Notes under the pieces: model-generated
Database searches by the model: none
What the model saw: only the letters and a program-made list of their open reading frames with translations
Told to the model about the DNA's origin: nothing
Position numbers and translations under genes: made by a program
Shown: positions 1 through 8,283 of the stretch, piece by piece
Position numbering within the stretch: position 1 is the first letter of the stretch
Layout: each line of letters starts with the position of its first letter
NCBI GenBank assembly: GCA_046094425.1
Contig: JBJTHI010000216.1
Location: 1 to 8,362, forward strand
Direction of reading: 5' to 3'
Origin: JANPCX01 sp046094425
GTDB lineage: Bacteria; Pseudomonadota; Gammaproteobacteria; Burkholderiales; Burkholderiaceae_C
DNA length: 8,362 bases

Positions 1-1424
1 GCCTCGCCAATGTTGGCAATCAGTCGCTTAAGCACATCGGCCCGGCCGTGTAGCGGCGTCAGGTACAGCGTGGTCTGGTTGGCATGGCTGGCTGCCTTAC
101 CCACCGCAGCCAGCAGCAACGGGCGGCTCGTGATGGCCTCCATGCGGTCGCCAGGGTGCGCAGCTCTGCAGTACCAGCTCCACCAGTTGTAGACCAGCGC
201 ACACGCTCGCGCCACCGTCTGGCAGCGGTTGACGTCTTGCGTGGTGAAGCCTCCCAGGCCCCACTGGTTCTTCAGCTCGTCGAAGGCGTTCTCCGCATCC
301 GCGCGGTCGCGGTAGAGCTGACCGATCGACTCCAGCGGGTACTCCACATCCGTCACCAGTACCGCGTACTCCCACAACCGGTCGCCCTCGTGCACGCTCG
401 GCCCCGCCAAGTCCAGCCGCAGTTGCTTGCCGTCGATGCGCCGCTCGCGCGCGATACCGCCACGGATGCGTTGGCGCACGATGACGACCCGGCGCTTTTT
501 GCTCCAGCCGTGCAGTTGGAGTTGGGCTTGCACCATCTGACAGCCCTGGTTGTCGGGCCGACTCCAGTCCTGGCGCATGAACTGCTGCGCCACCAGGCGC
601 TGCACGTTCTTGGTCTGGCGCAGCCGCAGCAGGTAGGGCTGCTTGCGCTCTTCCAATGTCAATAGGATGCCTTCGTTGCCGTAGCCAGAATCCCCGCGCA
701 CCAGTGCCGGGCGACGATTGCCAAGACGTTCATCGCCCAACTCGTCCAGCAGCCGCCCCAGTGCCGCCTTGGCGTGTCCACTGCTGTGCTGCTTGCCCGC
801 GCTCACCTGCACGTCCAGCACCAAGCGCAGGTTGCTGACCAGGAAAGTGTGCAGCACGTGGCTGGGCCGCATGGGCTTGGTGGGGTTGTAGCCAATCTCA
901 GCGCCCTCTTGCCGCCCATACAGCGGCTTGATACTGGCATCGATGTCCAGCACCCAGGGCCGCTCCAGCGCTTCGCGCACCGAATGCATCAGGCTCGGAC
1001 GCATCCAGGCGCTGCTTGCTGCTTCGTCGATGCGCTGCAGCGCCCGGCGCAGCGCATCTTCACTGACAACCTTGTTCATGCCCAAGGCCTGCGCGGCCAG
1101 GGCATCGCCGCGCAGGGCCGTGATGTGGGCGTAGCGCCGGTGGCCGGCCAGCAATCCCAGCATCAGCGTGCCCAGCACGTCGCGCTTGTCCGGGGCGTTG
1201 CCACTGCGGTATTCAAGCGGACAGCTCGACACCCAGCGCTCGAACACGCCCGTGGTGGCCAAAAATTCGGCGAAGAACACCAGTTGACCATGCGGCGTGG
1301 CCGCCGCACCCCTGTCCCAACGAACGCGCATGCGCCCGCCCAGTGTGTCAACAATCTGCGGCTCCAAGGGGCCTTGCCCACCCAGATGACGCGCCGCCAG
1401 CGTTTTGCGTTTTGCTTCACCCAT
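1..1424 (-). CDS. IS1380-family DDE transposase, C-terminus cut by window edge
   Basis: Transposase that cuts and joins the ends of its own element. Reading the minus strand from the ATG at 1424 (MGEAKRKTLAARHLGG) gives 474 uninterrupted codons up to the edge, close to the full length usual for this family. The catalytic triad of the RNase H-like fold is visible: D160-I-D162 in the block VLDIDASIKPLYG, D245 in RGDSGYGNE, and E378. E378 sits in a perfect Y-(2)-R-(3)-E-(6)-K signature (Y371, R374, E378, K385) in YRDRADAENAFDELK. This signature marks the IS4/IS1380 superfamily. The tail blocks FTTQDVNRCQ and VYNWWSWYCRAA are typical of proteobacterial group-1 DDE transposases. No frameshift or stop appears, so the enzyme could be active. 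The frame stays open upstream of 1424 to about 1505 but holds no other ATG, and I see no good Shine-Dalgarno sequence. Plus-strand reading frames over this region are shadows. Confidence 0.93.
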   Translation of the reverse strand, partial: MGEAKRKTLAARHLGGQGPLEPQIVDTLGGRMRVRWDRGAAATPHGQLVFFAEFLATTGVFERWVSSCPLEYRSGNAPDKRDVLGTLMLGLLAGHRRYAHITALRGDALAAQALGMNKVVSEDALRRALQRIDEAASSAWMRPSLMHSVREALERPWVLDIDASIKPLYGRQEGAEIGYNPTKPMRPSHVLHTFLVSNLRLVLDVQVSAGKQHSSGHAKAALGRLLDELGDERLGNRRPALVRGDSGYGNEGILLTLEERKQPYLLRLRQTKNVQRLVAQQFMRQDWSRPDNQGCQMVQAQLQLHGWSKKRRVVIVRQRIRGGIARERRIDGKQLRLDLAGPSVHEGDRLWEYAVLVTDVEYPLESIGQLYRDRADAENAFDELKNQWGLGGFTTQDVNRCQTVARACALVYNWWSWYCRAAHPGDRMEAITSRPLLLAAVGKAASHANQTTLYLTPLHGRADVLKRLIANIGE

Positions 1425-1508
1425 CGGGTGAGTGTGCCAAAACCGCACCAACCCCCGCCACTGCTTGCTCTGCAGGCAATCTGCGGTCGGATACCGCCGG
1501 ATTTAGGG
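1..1508 (-). mobile_element. IS1380-type insertion sequence, incomplete at window edge
   Basis: This stretch holds one long intact transposase gene and about 80 bases of leader upstream of it. The element lies in the same orientation as the truncated EamA gene at its right side. Family EamA sequence stops at about 1500-1512, so the right (transposase 5') end lies there. A plausible first base is 1508, where the minus strand reads CCCTAAATCCGGCGG; IS1380-family ends usually begin with CC. That base is a guess, because the other end, its matching inverted repeat and the second copy of the target duplication are all outside the window. If the guess is right, the target duplication would begin with the bases at 1509-1512 (CTCA on the minus strand). 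Identity as an IS1380-like element rests on the transposase; the boundary is inference. Confidence 0.75.
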
Positions 1509-2037
1509 TGAGATAACGTTTGGTGAAACTGGCCGACCAACCGTAGAGCAAGGTGGCCGCTAAACATGCCAACACCGCCAAACCGGTTTGGGTGATGGGC
1601 GCGCCGGGTTTGAAACCCGCTTTGTCCCAGGCCAGCCACAACACGCCGACAAAACCAATGGCCAGCCCCAACACACGCCCAGGGCCTGGCCTGTCCTTCA
1701 GCCACACCCAAGCCACCACCGCGCCAAACAAGGGCACTGCCGCATTGAAGATGGAGGACAAACCGGCTGTGATGGCCAGGGCGGCATAAGCGAACAGCAC
1801 AAAGGGAATGCCCGAGTTGGTCAAACCGACTAAGAAGATCGGTTTCCAATGCTGGCGCAGCGCCGCCATTTGCCCTTGCTGGGCCAGCAAGGGCAACAAC
1901 ACCAAGGCAGCGCCCGTGACACGCATCGCCGCCAAGGCGACCGCACCGAACTCGGGGGCCCCCATGCGCATGAACAAAAACGATGCGCCCCAAATGGCGG
2001 CCAGCAGGGTGAGTTCGAGCCAGTCTTTGGTTTTCAT
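1417..2037 (-). pseudogene. EamA/DMT-family transporter, 3' part lost at an IS insertion
   Basis: Inner-membrane transporter of the drug/metabolite superfamily; the substrate cannot be told from sequence. The start at 2037 (MKTKDWLELTLLAAIWG) is set by the family's N-terminus, by an AAGAGA ribosome site just upstream, and by an ATGA overlap with the stop of the methyltransferase gene. About six hydrophobic segments are seen, near residues 7-27, 30-52, 63-86, 90-112, 120-138 and 148-170. They include the AAIWGASFLFMR first helix and the GLSSIFNAAVPLFGAVVAW helix typical of EamA repeat 1. Intact members have about 290-300 residues and ten helices. Here recognisable sequence ends at about residue 176 (SASFTKRYLT); the frame then runs through IS DNA to a stop at 1417, giving 206 codons. 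The missing half probably lies beyond the IS, outside the window. The product is most likely non-functional. Calling it a pseudogene is inference from length and context. Confidence 0.8.
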
Positions 2038-2555
2038 AGAGTCTCTTGGTTTGCGAGTTCCAGCGTGAGCAAGGCTTGTTTGCGATGCAACCCACCCGCA
2101 TACCCGGTGAGGTTTCCATGGCTCCCCACCACGCGGTGGCAGGGAACCATGATGGACAAGGGATTCTTGCCTATGGCAGCACCCACCGCGCGCACCGCTT
2201 GGGGTGCGTTGATGGTACGTGCAATGTCGCCATAGGTACTGGTGCGGCCACGTGGAATGCGGCGCAGTGCGAGCCACACTGCGCGTTGGAATGCGGTTCC
2301 GTGCGGATCGAGTGCCACAGTGAAGTCTGCTGTGTTGCCGTCAAAGTAATTCAGTAGTTCCGAGGCCGCCAGTTGCAACAAGGGGTCGCTTTTTTTGACA
2401 GGCGCTGCTAATAGACCCGGGTGATGGCTTTGGCCTTCAAACCAAACACCACACAGGCCTAGCGCGCTTCGCGCCAACAACAGCTCGCCCAAGGGGGTGG
2501 TAACGGTGTGCTGCGCAACGCAGGCGGACTTCGTCGCTTCAATGGTGGAGGTCAT
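2034..2555 (-). CDS. ogt: methylated-DNA--[protein]-cysteine S-methyltransferase
   Basis: Suicide DNA-repair protein that moves the alkyl group from O6-alkylguanine (and O4-alkylthymine) in DNA to its own cysteine. It has 173 residues, the normal size for stand-alone Ogt/AGT proteins. The active site is the motif PCHR at 138-141 with acceptor C139, inside IMVPCHRVVGSHGNLTGYAG. The helix-turn-helix DNA-binding part lies just before it: TSTYGDIA with Y109, then the arginine finger R122 in RAVGAAIGKNP. The start ATG at 2555 overlaps the TGA of the upstream ada-alkA gene (ATGA) and has a good AGGA site at 2567-2564. The stop overlaps the start of the EamA gene in the same way, so the three genes look translationally coupled. 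Because the upstream gene carries the Ada sensor domain, this protein supplies the base-repair half that E. coli Ada carries at its own C-terminus. The symbol is by family; it could equally be named as an adaB-type protein. Confidence 0.95.
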   Translation of the reverse strand: MTSTIEATKSACVAQHTVTTPLGELLLARSALGLCGVWFEGQSHHPGLLAAPVKKSDPLLQLAASELLNYFDGNTADFTVALDPHGTAFQRAVWLALRRIPRGRTSTYGDIARTINAPQAVRAVGAAIGKNPLSIMVPCHRVVGSHGNLTGYAGGLHRKQALLTLELANQETL

Positions 2556-4087
2556 CGCTTATTTCCTGAAGGGGGTTGACTGCCCAAGCTGTCCCACAAG
2601 CGCAGCGCTGCATAAGAGCGCCACGGTTGCCAAGCCTGGGCGCGCATCTCGGCAGCGCGGGCTGTGGTGGTGTTGAAGCACTGCGACATGGCTTTGCGTA
2701 GCGCCACGTCACCGGGCAGGCTGGCGCCGGGCCAGCTCAGGGCGCGCATGGCGATGTACTGGGCCGTCCACGGGCCTATGCCGGGCAGCTCGCACAGCAG
2801 TTTCAACAACTGCTCTATCGTTTGTTGCCCGAGCAAGGTGGCTTGCATAGCCTGCTGCACTTGAGGCCAGGCCTGGGCCAGTGTGCGCAAGGTGTGGGCC
2901 CGGGCAGCGGGCAGGCCCAAAGACGCGAGTTCGCTCGGTGATTGTTCGGCCATCACCTGGGGCTCTACAAAACTTCGATTCACCTCGGGCCAAGGGCTAC
3001 TCAAAGGTGACCCGAAGCGATCCACCAAACGATTCGCTAAGGTGCGCGCCGCCGCCACCGACACCTGTTGACCAAGAACGGCACGCACTGCCAGTTCAAA
3101 AGCGTCCAAACTGCCGGGTAAACGCATGCCAGGCCCGCCCGGTAGCTCGTGCAAGGTTTGGTCTATCGCATCGGGGGATGCATCCAAGTCCAGCCAGCGC
3201 CGCACCAGTGCTACCAATGCCGCCGTGTGCTGAACCCAATGCGGCGAAAAACTCAGATGAACCTGTGACCGCTCGGCATCAAAAAACACTTCCAACCAAC
3301 CGTTTGGCTGCGCGGTTTGATCCAACGCTGCTGGTAAGGCTGCACCCCGCAGACTGCGACGGATGCGCAAGTTCGTTCCTTGTTGAACGCACTCCACACC
3401 CTGGATGGCTCGTTGAGCGAAAAACCGTCCCAAGCCCACCATATCGTAGGGCGTGCGGTAGCCCAGGCGCAATTTGAGGGTGGACGAGGCAAGCGTTGGC
3501 GCCTGCGCCTCCTGCTGACGCAAACGGCTCGGGCTCAATCGGTAGTGGTCTACAAACGCCGCATTGAAGCGCCGCACGCTGCCAAAACCACTGGCCAGCG
3601 CCACTTGGGTGACGGGCAAGGTCGAGTCGGTCAACAGCGCTTTGGCCAATAACAAACGCCGGGTTTGCAAATACTGCAAGGGCGTCACGCCCCACTGTGC
3701 AAAGAAGATGCGCCGCAGATGCCTGTCGCTCACGCCCAGCCGTTCAGCCAGCGCACTGAGCTTGGCGCTTTGGGGTTCGGACAACTGAGCGTCGAGCAAA
3801 GCCGTAGCTTGTTCAGCGAGCGTGCGCGAAGCGTCCATCACACTCCAGCGCGAACTGATGCCACTTGGCGCAATTTCAGGTCTGCACTTCAAACAAGGCC
3901 GAAACAAGGCGGCTTCGGCCAATGCAGCCGAGGAAAAGAAGCGGCAATTCAAACGTTTCGGTGTGCGCACACGGCAAATCGGTCGGCAATACACGCCGGT
4001 TGAAGTCACACCCACAAACACCTTGCCGTCAAAACGCGCGTCTTTGGCAACGAAGGCGAGGTAGCTGGCGTCGGGGTCGAGGTGCAT
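2552..4087 (-). CDS. alkA: Ada N-terminal/AraC HTH domain fused to AlkA-type DNA-3-methyladenine glycosylase
   Basis: A 511-residue fusion that senses alkylation and removes alkylated bases. Residues about 1-75 are the Ada zinc domain: the cysteines C34, C38, C65 and C68 in GVYCRPIC and RPCLKC match the four zinc ligands. C34 matches E. coli Ada C38, the methyl-phosphotriester acceptor. Residues about 85-185 form an AraC-type helix-turn-helix region (LAERLGVSDRHLRRIF; VALASGFGSVRRFNAAF). About 195-310 is the AlkA N-terminal domain (LRLGYRTPYDMVGLGRFFAQ), and about 315-505 the HhH-GPD glycosylase domain. The HhH hairpin ELPGIGPWTAQY starts near 433, and D460 in LPGDVALRK aligns with the catalytic D238 of E. 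coli AlkA. The start at 4087 (MHLDPDASYLAFVAKDARFDG) is chosen by family N-terminus; a GTG at 4162 would add 25 unlikely residues. No Shine-Dalgarno site precedes 4087. The gene likely autoactivates its operon when methylated, by analogy with Ada. Confidence 0.94.
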   Translation of the reverse strand: MHLDPDASYLAFVAKDARFDGKVFVGVTSTGVYCRPICRVRTPKRLNCRFFSSAALAEAALFRPCLKCRPEIAPSGISSRWSVMDASRTLAEQATALLDAQLSEPQSAKLSALAERLGVSDRHLRRIFFAQWGVTPLQYLQTRRLLLAKALLTDSTLPVTQVALASGFGSVRRFNAAFVDHYRLSPSRLRQQEAQAPTLASSTLKLRLGYRTPYDMVGLGRFFAQRAIQGVECVQQGTNLRIRRSLRGAALPAALDQTAQPNGWLEVFFDAERSQVHLSFSPHWVQHTAALVALVRRWLDLDASPDAIDQTLHELPGGPGMRLPGSLDAFELAVRAVLGQQVSVAAARTLANRLVDRFGSPLSSPWPEVNRSFVEPQVMAEQSPSELASLGLPAARAHTLRTLAQAWPQVQQAMQATLLGQQTIEQLLKLLCELPGIGPWTAQYIAMRALSWPGASLPGDVALRKAMSQCFNTTTARAAEMRAQAWQPWRSYAALRLWDSLGSQPPSGNKR

Positions 4088-4261
4088 GGGGTTGATTATG
4101 GGTAACGGCACCGTCGTAGCTGGCCGTTTTCGGACATGTGCGTGTTGTCTGCCCACTTCCACGGAGCTTGTAACTCAATGGTTTCTGATTCGACACAGTC
4201 CGTGCATGACTCCTCCCTACAATCGCCCCCGTTCTTAACCTACTCCAGCACAGGGCTCCCC
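4088..4261. promoter_or_regulatory. divergent intergenic region between the alkylation-repair operon and the phosphomutase gene
   Basis: These 174 bases must hold both outward promoters. On the minus strand CATAAT at 4100-4095 is a fair -10 element only 7 bases before the ATG at 4087, with no recognisable -35; a weak -35 is common where an Ada-type activator is needed. On the plus strand TACAAT at 4218-4223 is a possible -10. The best -35-like hexamer, TCGACA at 4190-4195, is 22 bases away, which is too far for a normal sigma-70 promoter. A ribosome site AGGG at 4252-4255 lies six bases before the ATG at 4262. I could not find a convincing Ada operator. The reading frame on the plus strand is open back to 4136, but its N-terminal residues do not look like the mutase family. 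Confidence 0.35.
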
Positions 4262-5650
4262 ATGCAAGTCAACGCTTCCGTCTTCAAGGCTTATGACATT
4301 CGCGGCATCGTCGGCAAAACCATAGACGAAACATTTGCCGAACACCTGGGCCGCGCTTTTGGGTCTGAGGCCGTTGCTGCTGGCGAGAAAGCGGTCGCTG
4401 TGGGGCGGGATGGCCGCCTCTCTGGCCCTGCGTTCAGTGCGGCCTTGATTCGTGGTTTGGCTTCTACGGGGTTGGATGTGGTGGATCTCGGTGCCGTCAC
4501 CACCCCCATGCTGTACTACGTGGCCGCCACCCGCAGCCGCAAAGGTTGCCGCAGCGGCATTCAAGTGACGGGCAGCCACAACCCCAAGGACTACAACGGC
4601 TTCAAAATGGTGCTCGCAGGCCGCGCGATTTATGGCGACGACATTCAAAAACTGCGCCAGCGCATGGAAACCGAAAACTATGTCAAGGCAGCAGGCCGCA
4701 GCGCCACCATGGACATAGTCCCCGAATACCAGGCACGCATCGCGGGTGATTGCCAACTCAAACGACCCATGAAGATCGTCGTCGATTGCGGCAATGGCAT
4801 TCCTGGCGCATCGGCCCCGGGCGTGCTGCGCGCCTTGGGCTGCGACGTGACGGAGATGTACTCCGAGGTCGATGGCAACTTCCCCAACCACCACCCCGAT
4901 CCCAGCAAACCGGAAAATCTCGCTGAGTTGATCGCCAAAGTAAAAAGCACCGACGCTGAACTCGGCCTGGCCTTTGATGGTGACGGCGACCGCCTGGGTG
5001 TGGTCACCAAAGACGGCCAAATCATTTACCCCGACCGCCAACTGATGTTGCTGGCCACCGATGTGCTCAAACGCAACCCTGGTGGCACCATCATTTTTGA
5101 CGTGAAGTGCACACAGCGCCTGGCGCCCGCCATCAAAAAAGCTGGCGGCAAAGCCCTGATGTGGAAAACCGGCCACTCCCTCATCAAAGCGCAAATGAAA
5201 AAAATCAAAGCGCCGCTGGCTGGTGAAATGAGTGGCCATATTTTCTTTGGCGAGCGCTGGTATGGCTTTGACGATGCCACTTACACCGCCGCACGCATGC
5301 TGGAAATTTTGTCGCGCAGCAAAGACCCGAGCAAAGTGCTGAATGGCCTGCCCACCAGCTTCAGCACGCCGGAGCTGAATGTGGCCTGCGCTGAGGGTGA
5401 GCCGCACCAGTTGGTCAAGCGTTTGCTGGAAACAGCGAAGTTTCCCGGAGCCCAAGTCACCACCATCGACGGCCTGCGTGCCGACTTCAAAGACGGTTTC
5501 GGTTTGATTCGCGCCAGCAACACCACGCCGGTGCTCGTGTTGCGTTTTGAAGGCCATACGCAAAAGGCGTTGGAGCGAATTCAAGCGGCCTTCATGGCTG
5601 CACTGAAGGTGGTTAAGCCCGATGCGGCTGTGCAGGCGGCGGCGCATTGA
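4262..5650 (+). CDS. phosphomannomutase/phosphoglucomutase (AlgC/ManB type)
   Basis: Cytosolic alpha-D-phosphohexomutase that interconverts hexose 6-phosphate and 1-phosphate (mannose and/or glucose). It feeds GDP-mannose and UDP-glucose pathways for lipopolysaccharide and exopolysaccharide. The protein has 462 residues, almost the length of Pseudomonas AlgC. The N-terminus FKAYDIRGIVG fits the family and sets the start at 4262, with AGGG six bases upstream. The phosphoserine loop is TGSHNPKDYNG with S105. The magnesium loop is DGDGDRLG with D239, D241 and D243. The sugar-specificity loop is GEMSGHIFF with E322 and S324. The C-terminal phosphate-binding loop is RASNTTPVLVLRFEG starting at R417. 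These match AlgC S108, D242/D244/D246, E325/S327 and R421 with a constant small offset, so all four domains are complete. It is divergent from the repair operon and followed by waaA after a repeat. Which sugar is preferred cannot be told. Confidence 0.95.
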   Translation: MQVNASVFKAYDIRGIVGKTIDETFAEHLGRAFGSEAVAAGEKAVAVGRDGRLSGPAFSAALIRGLASTGLDVVDLGAVTTPMLYYVAATRSRKGCRSGIQVTGSHNPKDYNGFKMVLAGRAIYGDDIQKLRQRMETENYVKAAGRSATMDIVPEYQARIAGDCQLKRPMKIVVDCGNGIPGASAPGVLRALGCDVTEMYSEVDGNFPNHHPDPSKPENLAELIAKVKSTDAELGLAFDGDGDRLGVVTKDGQIIYPDRQLMLLATDVLKRNPGGTIIFDVKCTQRLAPAIKKAGGKALMWKTGHSLIKAQMKKIKAPLAGEMSGHIFFGERWYGFDDATYTAARMLEILSRSKDPSKVLNGLPTSFSTPELNVACAEGEPHQLVKRLLETAKFPGAQVTTIDGLRADFKDGFGLIRASNTTPVLVLRFEGHTQKALERIQAAFMAALKVVKPDAAVQAAAH

Positions 5651-5702
5651 GTTGGTTGAATCGGGCCTATTGAGCCTTGCTTTATTCATATCAAACCACT
5701 TT

Positions 5703-5774
5703 CCGTTCGCCCTCAGCCTGTCGAAGGGCCTTCACCGAGGTACACGCTGGCTTCGACAGGCTCAGCCCGAACGG
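5703..5774. repeat. REP-like inverted repeat (TTCGACAGGCTCAG type)
   Basis: Two 24-base arms at 5703-5726 and 5751-5774 are reverse complements with three mismatches, separated by a 24-base loop. The left arm ends in CAGCCTGTCGAAG and the right begins CTTCGACAGGCTCAG. This sequence type is a widespread dispersed palindrome in Burkholderiales and other proteobacteria, usually intergenic, as here between the phosphomutase and waaA genes. The transcript would form a long hairpin, which could end or attenuate transcription from 4262 or protect the mRNA end. There is no U-run, so a classic intrinsic terminator is not shown. That it is a mobile or REP family member is knowledge of the motif; the role here is inference. 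Confidence 0.85.
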
Positions 5775-5816
5775 ATGTTTTGTCGTGATTGATGTAACTC
5801 TCAATAGATCGTTGAC

Positions 5817-7091
5817 ATGACCCTACTCGCCCGCTGGGCCTACAGTTTGTTGCTCACACTGCTGACCCCCGCGTACTTGTTGCGCTTGCTGTGGCGTGCC
5901 CGCACTGAACCCTTGTACGTCCATGCTTTGGGGGAGCGATTCGGGTTGTATTCGCAAACGCATGCCAAAGGCCAATGGGTTTGGCTGCACGCGGTCTCTC
6001 TCGGTGAAACCCGCGCTGCTGGGGCCTTGGTGAACGCCCTGCGCACGCAAGAGCCGGGCTTGCGTTTATTGCTCACCCACGGCACGGCCACGGGTCGTGA
6101 GGCGGGGCGTGCCTTGTTGCGCCAGGGCGATGCCCAGGTTTGGTTGCCTTACGACACACCCGGCGCGGTGCAGCGTTTTCTCAAGCACTTTGAACCCCGG
6201 GTGGGGGTGTTGATGGAGACTGAGGTTTGGCCGCAGTTACTGCACCAAGCGCATCGCCAACGGGTGCCCATGGTGCTTGCCAATGGTCGTTTGAGCGAAC
6301 GCAGCCTGCGGCGTGGTCAACGATTCAGTGCTTTGTTGCGGCCTGCCGCAAAACAACTGCGTTTGGTCATGGCGCAAACCGAAGGCGACGCCCAGCGCTT
6401 CCAACTGTTTGGTGCGCCTGAGGTGGTGGTTGGCGGCAATCTGAAGTTTGACATGCAGCCCGACGAGGCGCAGCTTGCCATGGGGCGCAATTGGCGCAGC
6501 TTGTTGAGTCGCCCCGTGGTGCTGGCGGCCAGCACCCGCGAGGGTGAAGAAGCGCCGCTCTTGGCCGCGTGGAAAAAACAAACGGCTGGTTTGCCGCAAG
6601 CACCCCTGCTCGTGATCGTGCCGCGTCATCCGCAGCGGTTTGATGAAGTGGCCGGTCTGATTGAGTCTGCGGGCTTGGTATGCGAACGCCGCAGTGGATG
6701 GACGCAAGCGCCTCATCCGCAGTCACTCCAAGCCGACGTGTGGCTCGGTAACTCCATGGGCGAAATGGCGCTGTACTACAGCCTGGCCCATGTCTCTTTG
6801 CTTGGGGGCAGTTTCGCGCCTCTGGGCGGCCAGAACTTGATTGAAGCTGCGGCATGCGCTTGCCCCGTGGTGATGGGGCCGCACACCTTCAATTTTGCGC
6901 AAGCGGCAGAGTTGGCACTTCAGGCGGGGGCGGCTTGGCGAGTTGCCGATGTTGATGCAGCCATGGCGCGAGCCCTGTATCTGTTTTCTTCGAGCGAGTT
7001 GGCAGAGGCGTCTGCACGGGCTACTGGTTTTGCGTCGGCTCACCGAGGCGCAGCGGTCAACATGGCGCAAGCCGTGATTTCACTCCTGTGA
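5817..7091 (+). CDS. waaA: 3-deoxy-D-manno-octulosonic acid (Kdo) transferase
   Basis: Membrane-associated GT-B glycosyltransferase (family GT30) that transfers Kdo from CMP-Kdo to the lipid A precursor, the first step of lipopolysaccharide inner-core assembly. It has 424 residues; E. coli WaaA has 425. An N-terminal hydrophobic anchor spans about residues 8-26. E40 in GERFG is the likely catalytic base by alignment with the family's ERfG motif. Further family blocks are WLHAVSLGETRAA at 56-68, LTHGTATGREAG at 86-97, LMETEVWP at 132-139, NLKFD at 208-212 and PRHPQRF at 269-275. The donor-site region GGSFAPLGGQNLIEAAA lies at 330-346, followed by GPHTFNF at 354-360. No strong ribosome site precedes the ATG at 5817, but no better start exists. 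The number of Kdo residues added cannot be told. Downstream, the helicase gene begins 7 bases after the stop, so the two are probably co-transcribed. Confidence 0.95.
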   Translation: MTLLARWAYSLLLTLLTPAYLLRLLWRARTEPLYVHALGERFGLYSQTHAKGQWVWLHAVSLGETRAAGALVNALRTQEPGLRLLLTHGTATGREAGRALLRQGDAQVWLPYDTPGAVQRFLKHFEPRVGVLMETEVWPQLLHQAHRQRVPMVLANGRLSERSLRRGQRFSALLRPAAKQLRLVMAQTEGDAQRFQLFGAPEVVVGGNLKFDMQPDEAQLAMGRNWRSLLSRPVVLAASTREGEEAPLLAAWKKQTAGLPQAPLLVIVPRHPQRFDEVAGLIESAGLVCERRSGWTQAPHPQSLQADVWLGNSMGEMALYYSLAHVSLLGGSFAPLGGQNLIEAAACACPVVMGPHTFNFAQAAELALQAGAAWRVADVDAAMARALYLFSSSELAEASARATGFASAHRGAAVNMAQAVISLL

Positions 7092-7098
7092 TCGCGGC

Positions 7099-8283
<1,185 letters not shown>

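Noticed and set aside
774..1511. A 245-codon plus-strand frame over the transposase region, with a second of 193 codons at 84-665
   Set aside because: Both are antisense shadows of the minus-strand transposase, which has the DDE triad and the Y-R-E-K signature. The translations are low-complexity, rich in H, Q, A and R.
1163..2119. A 318-codon minus-strand frame covering the eamA fragment and part of the IS
   Set aside because: It runs in a different frame from both the recognisable EamA sequence and the transposase, and its translation has no family features.
4088..4162. A GTG at 4162 as the start of the ada-alkA fusion
   Set aside because: It adds 25 residues that family members lack and has no ribosome site; MHLDPDASY at 4087 fits the usual N-terminus.
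4136..4261. A longer N-terminus for the phosphomutase starting at 4136
   Set aside because: The extra 42 residues are Ser/Thr-rich with no family match, while the ATG at 4262 has an AGGG ribosome site and begins the conserved FKAYDIRG block directly.
4235..5689. A 484-codon open frame on the minus strand, antisense to the phosphomutase gene
   Set aside because: Its protein matches no family and it is a mirror of a GC-rich real gene with complete catalytic motifs on the plus strand. Long antisense frames are expected from such codon bias.
5780..5808. TTGTCG and AATAGA spaced by 17 bases as a waaA promoter
   Set aside because: Only four and three of six bases match the consensus, which is not above chance in a sequence this size.
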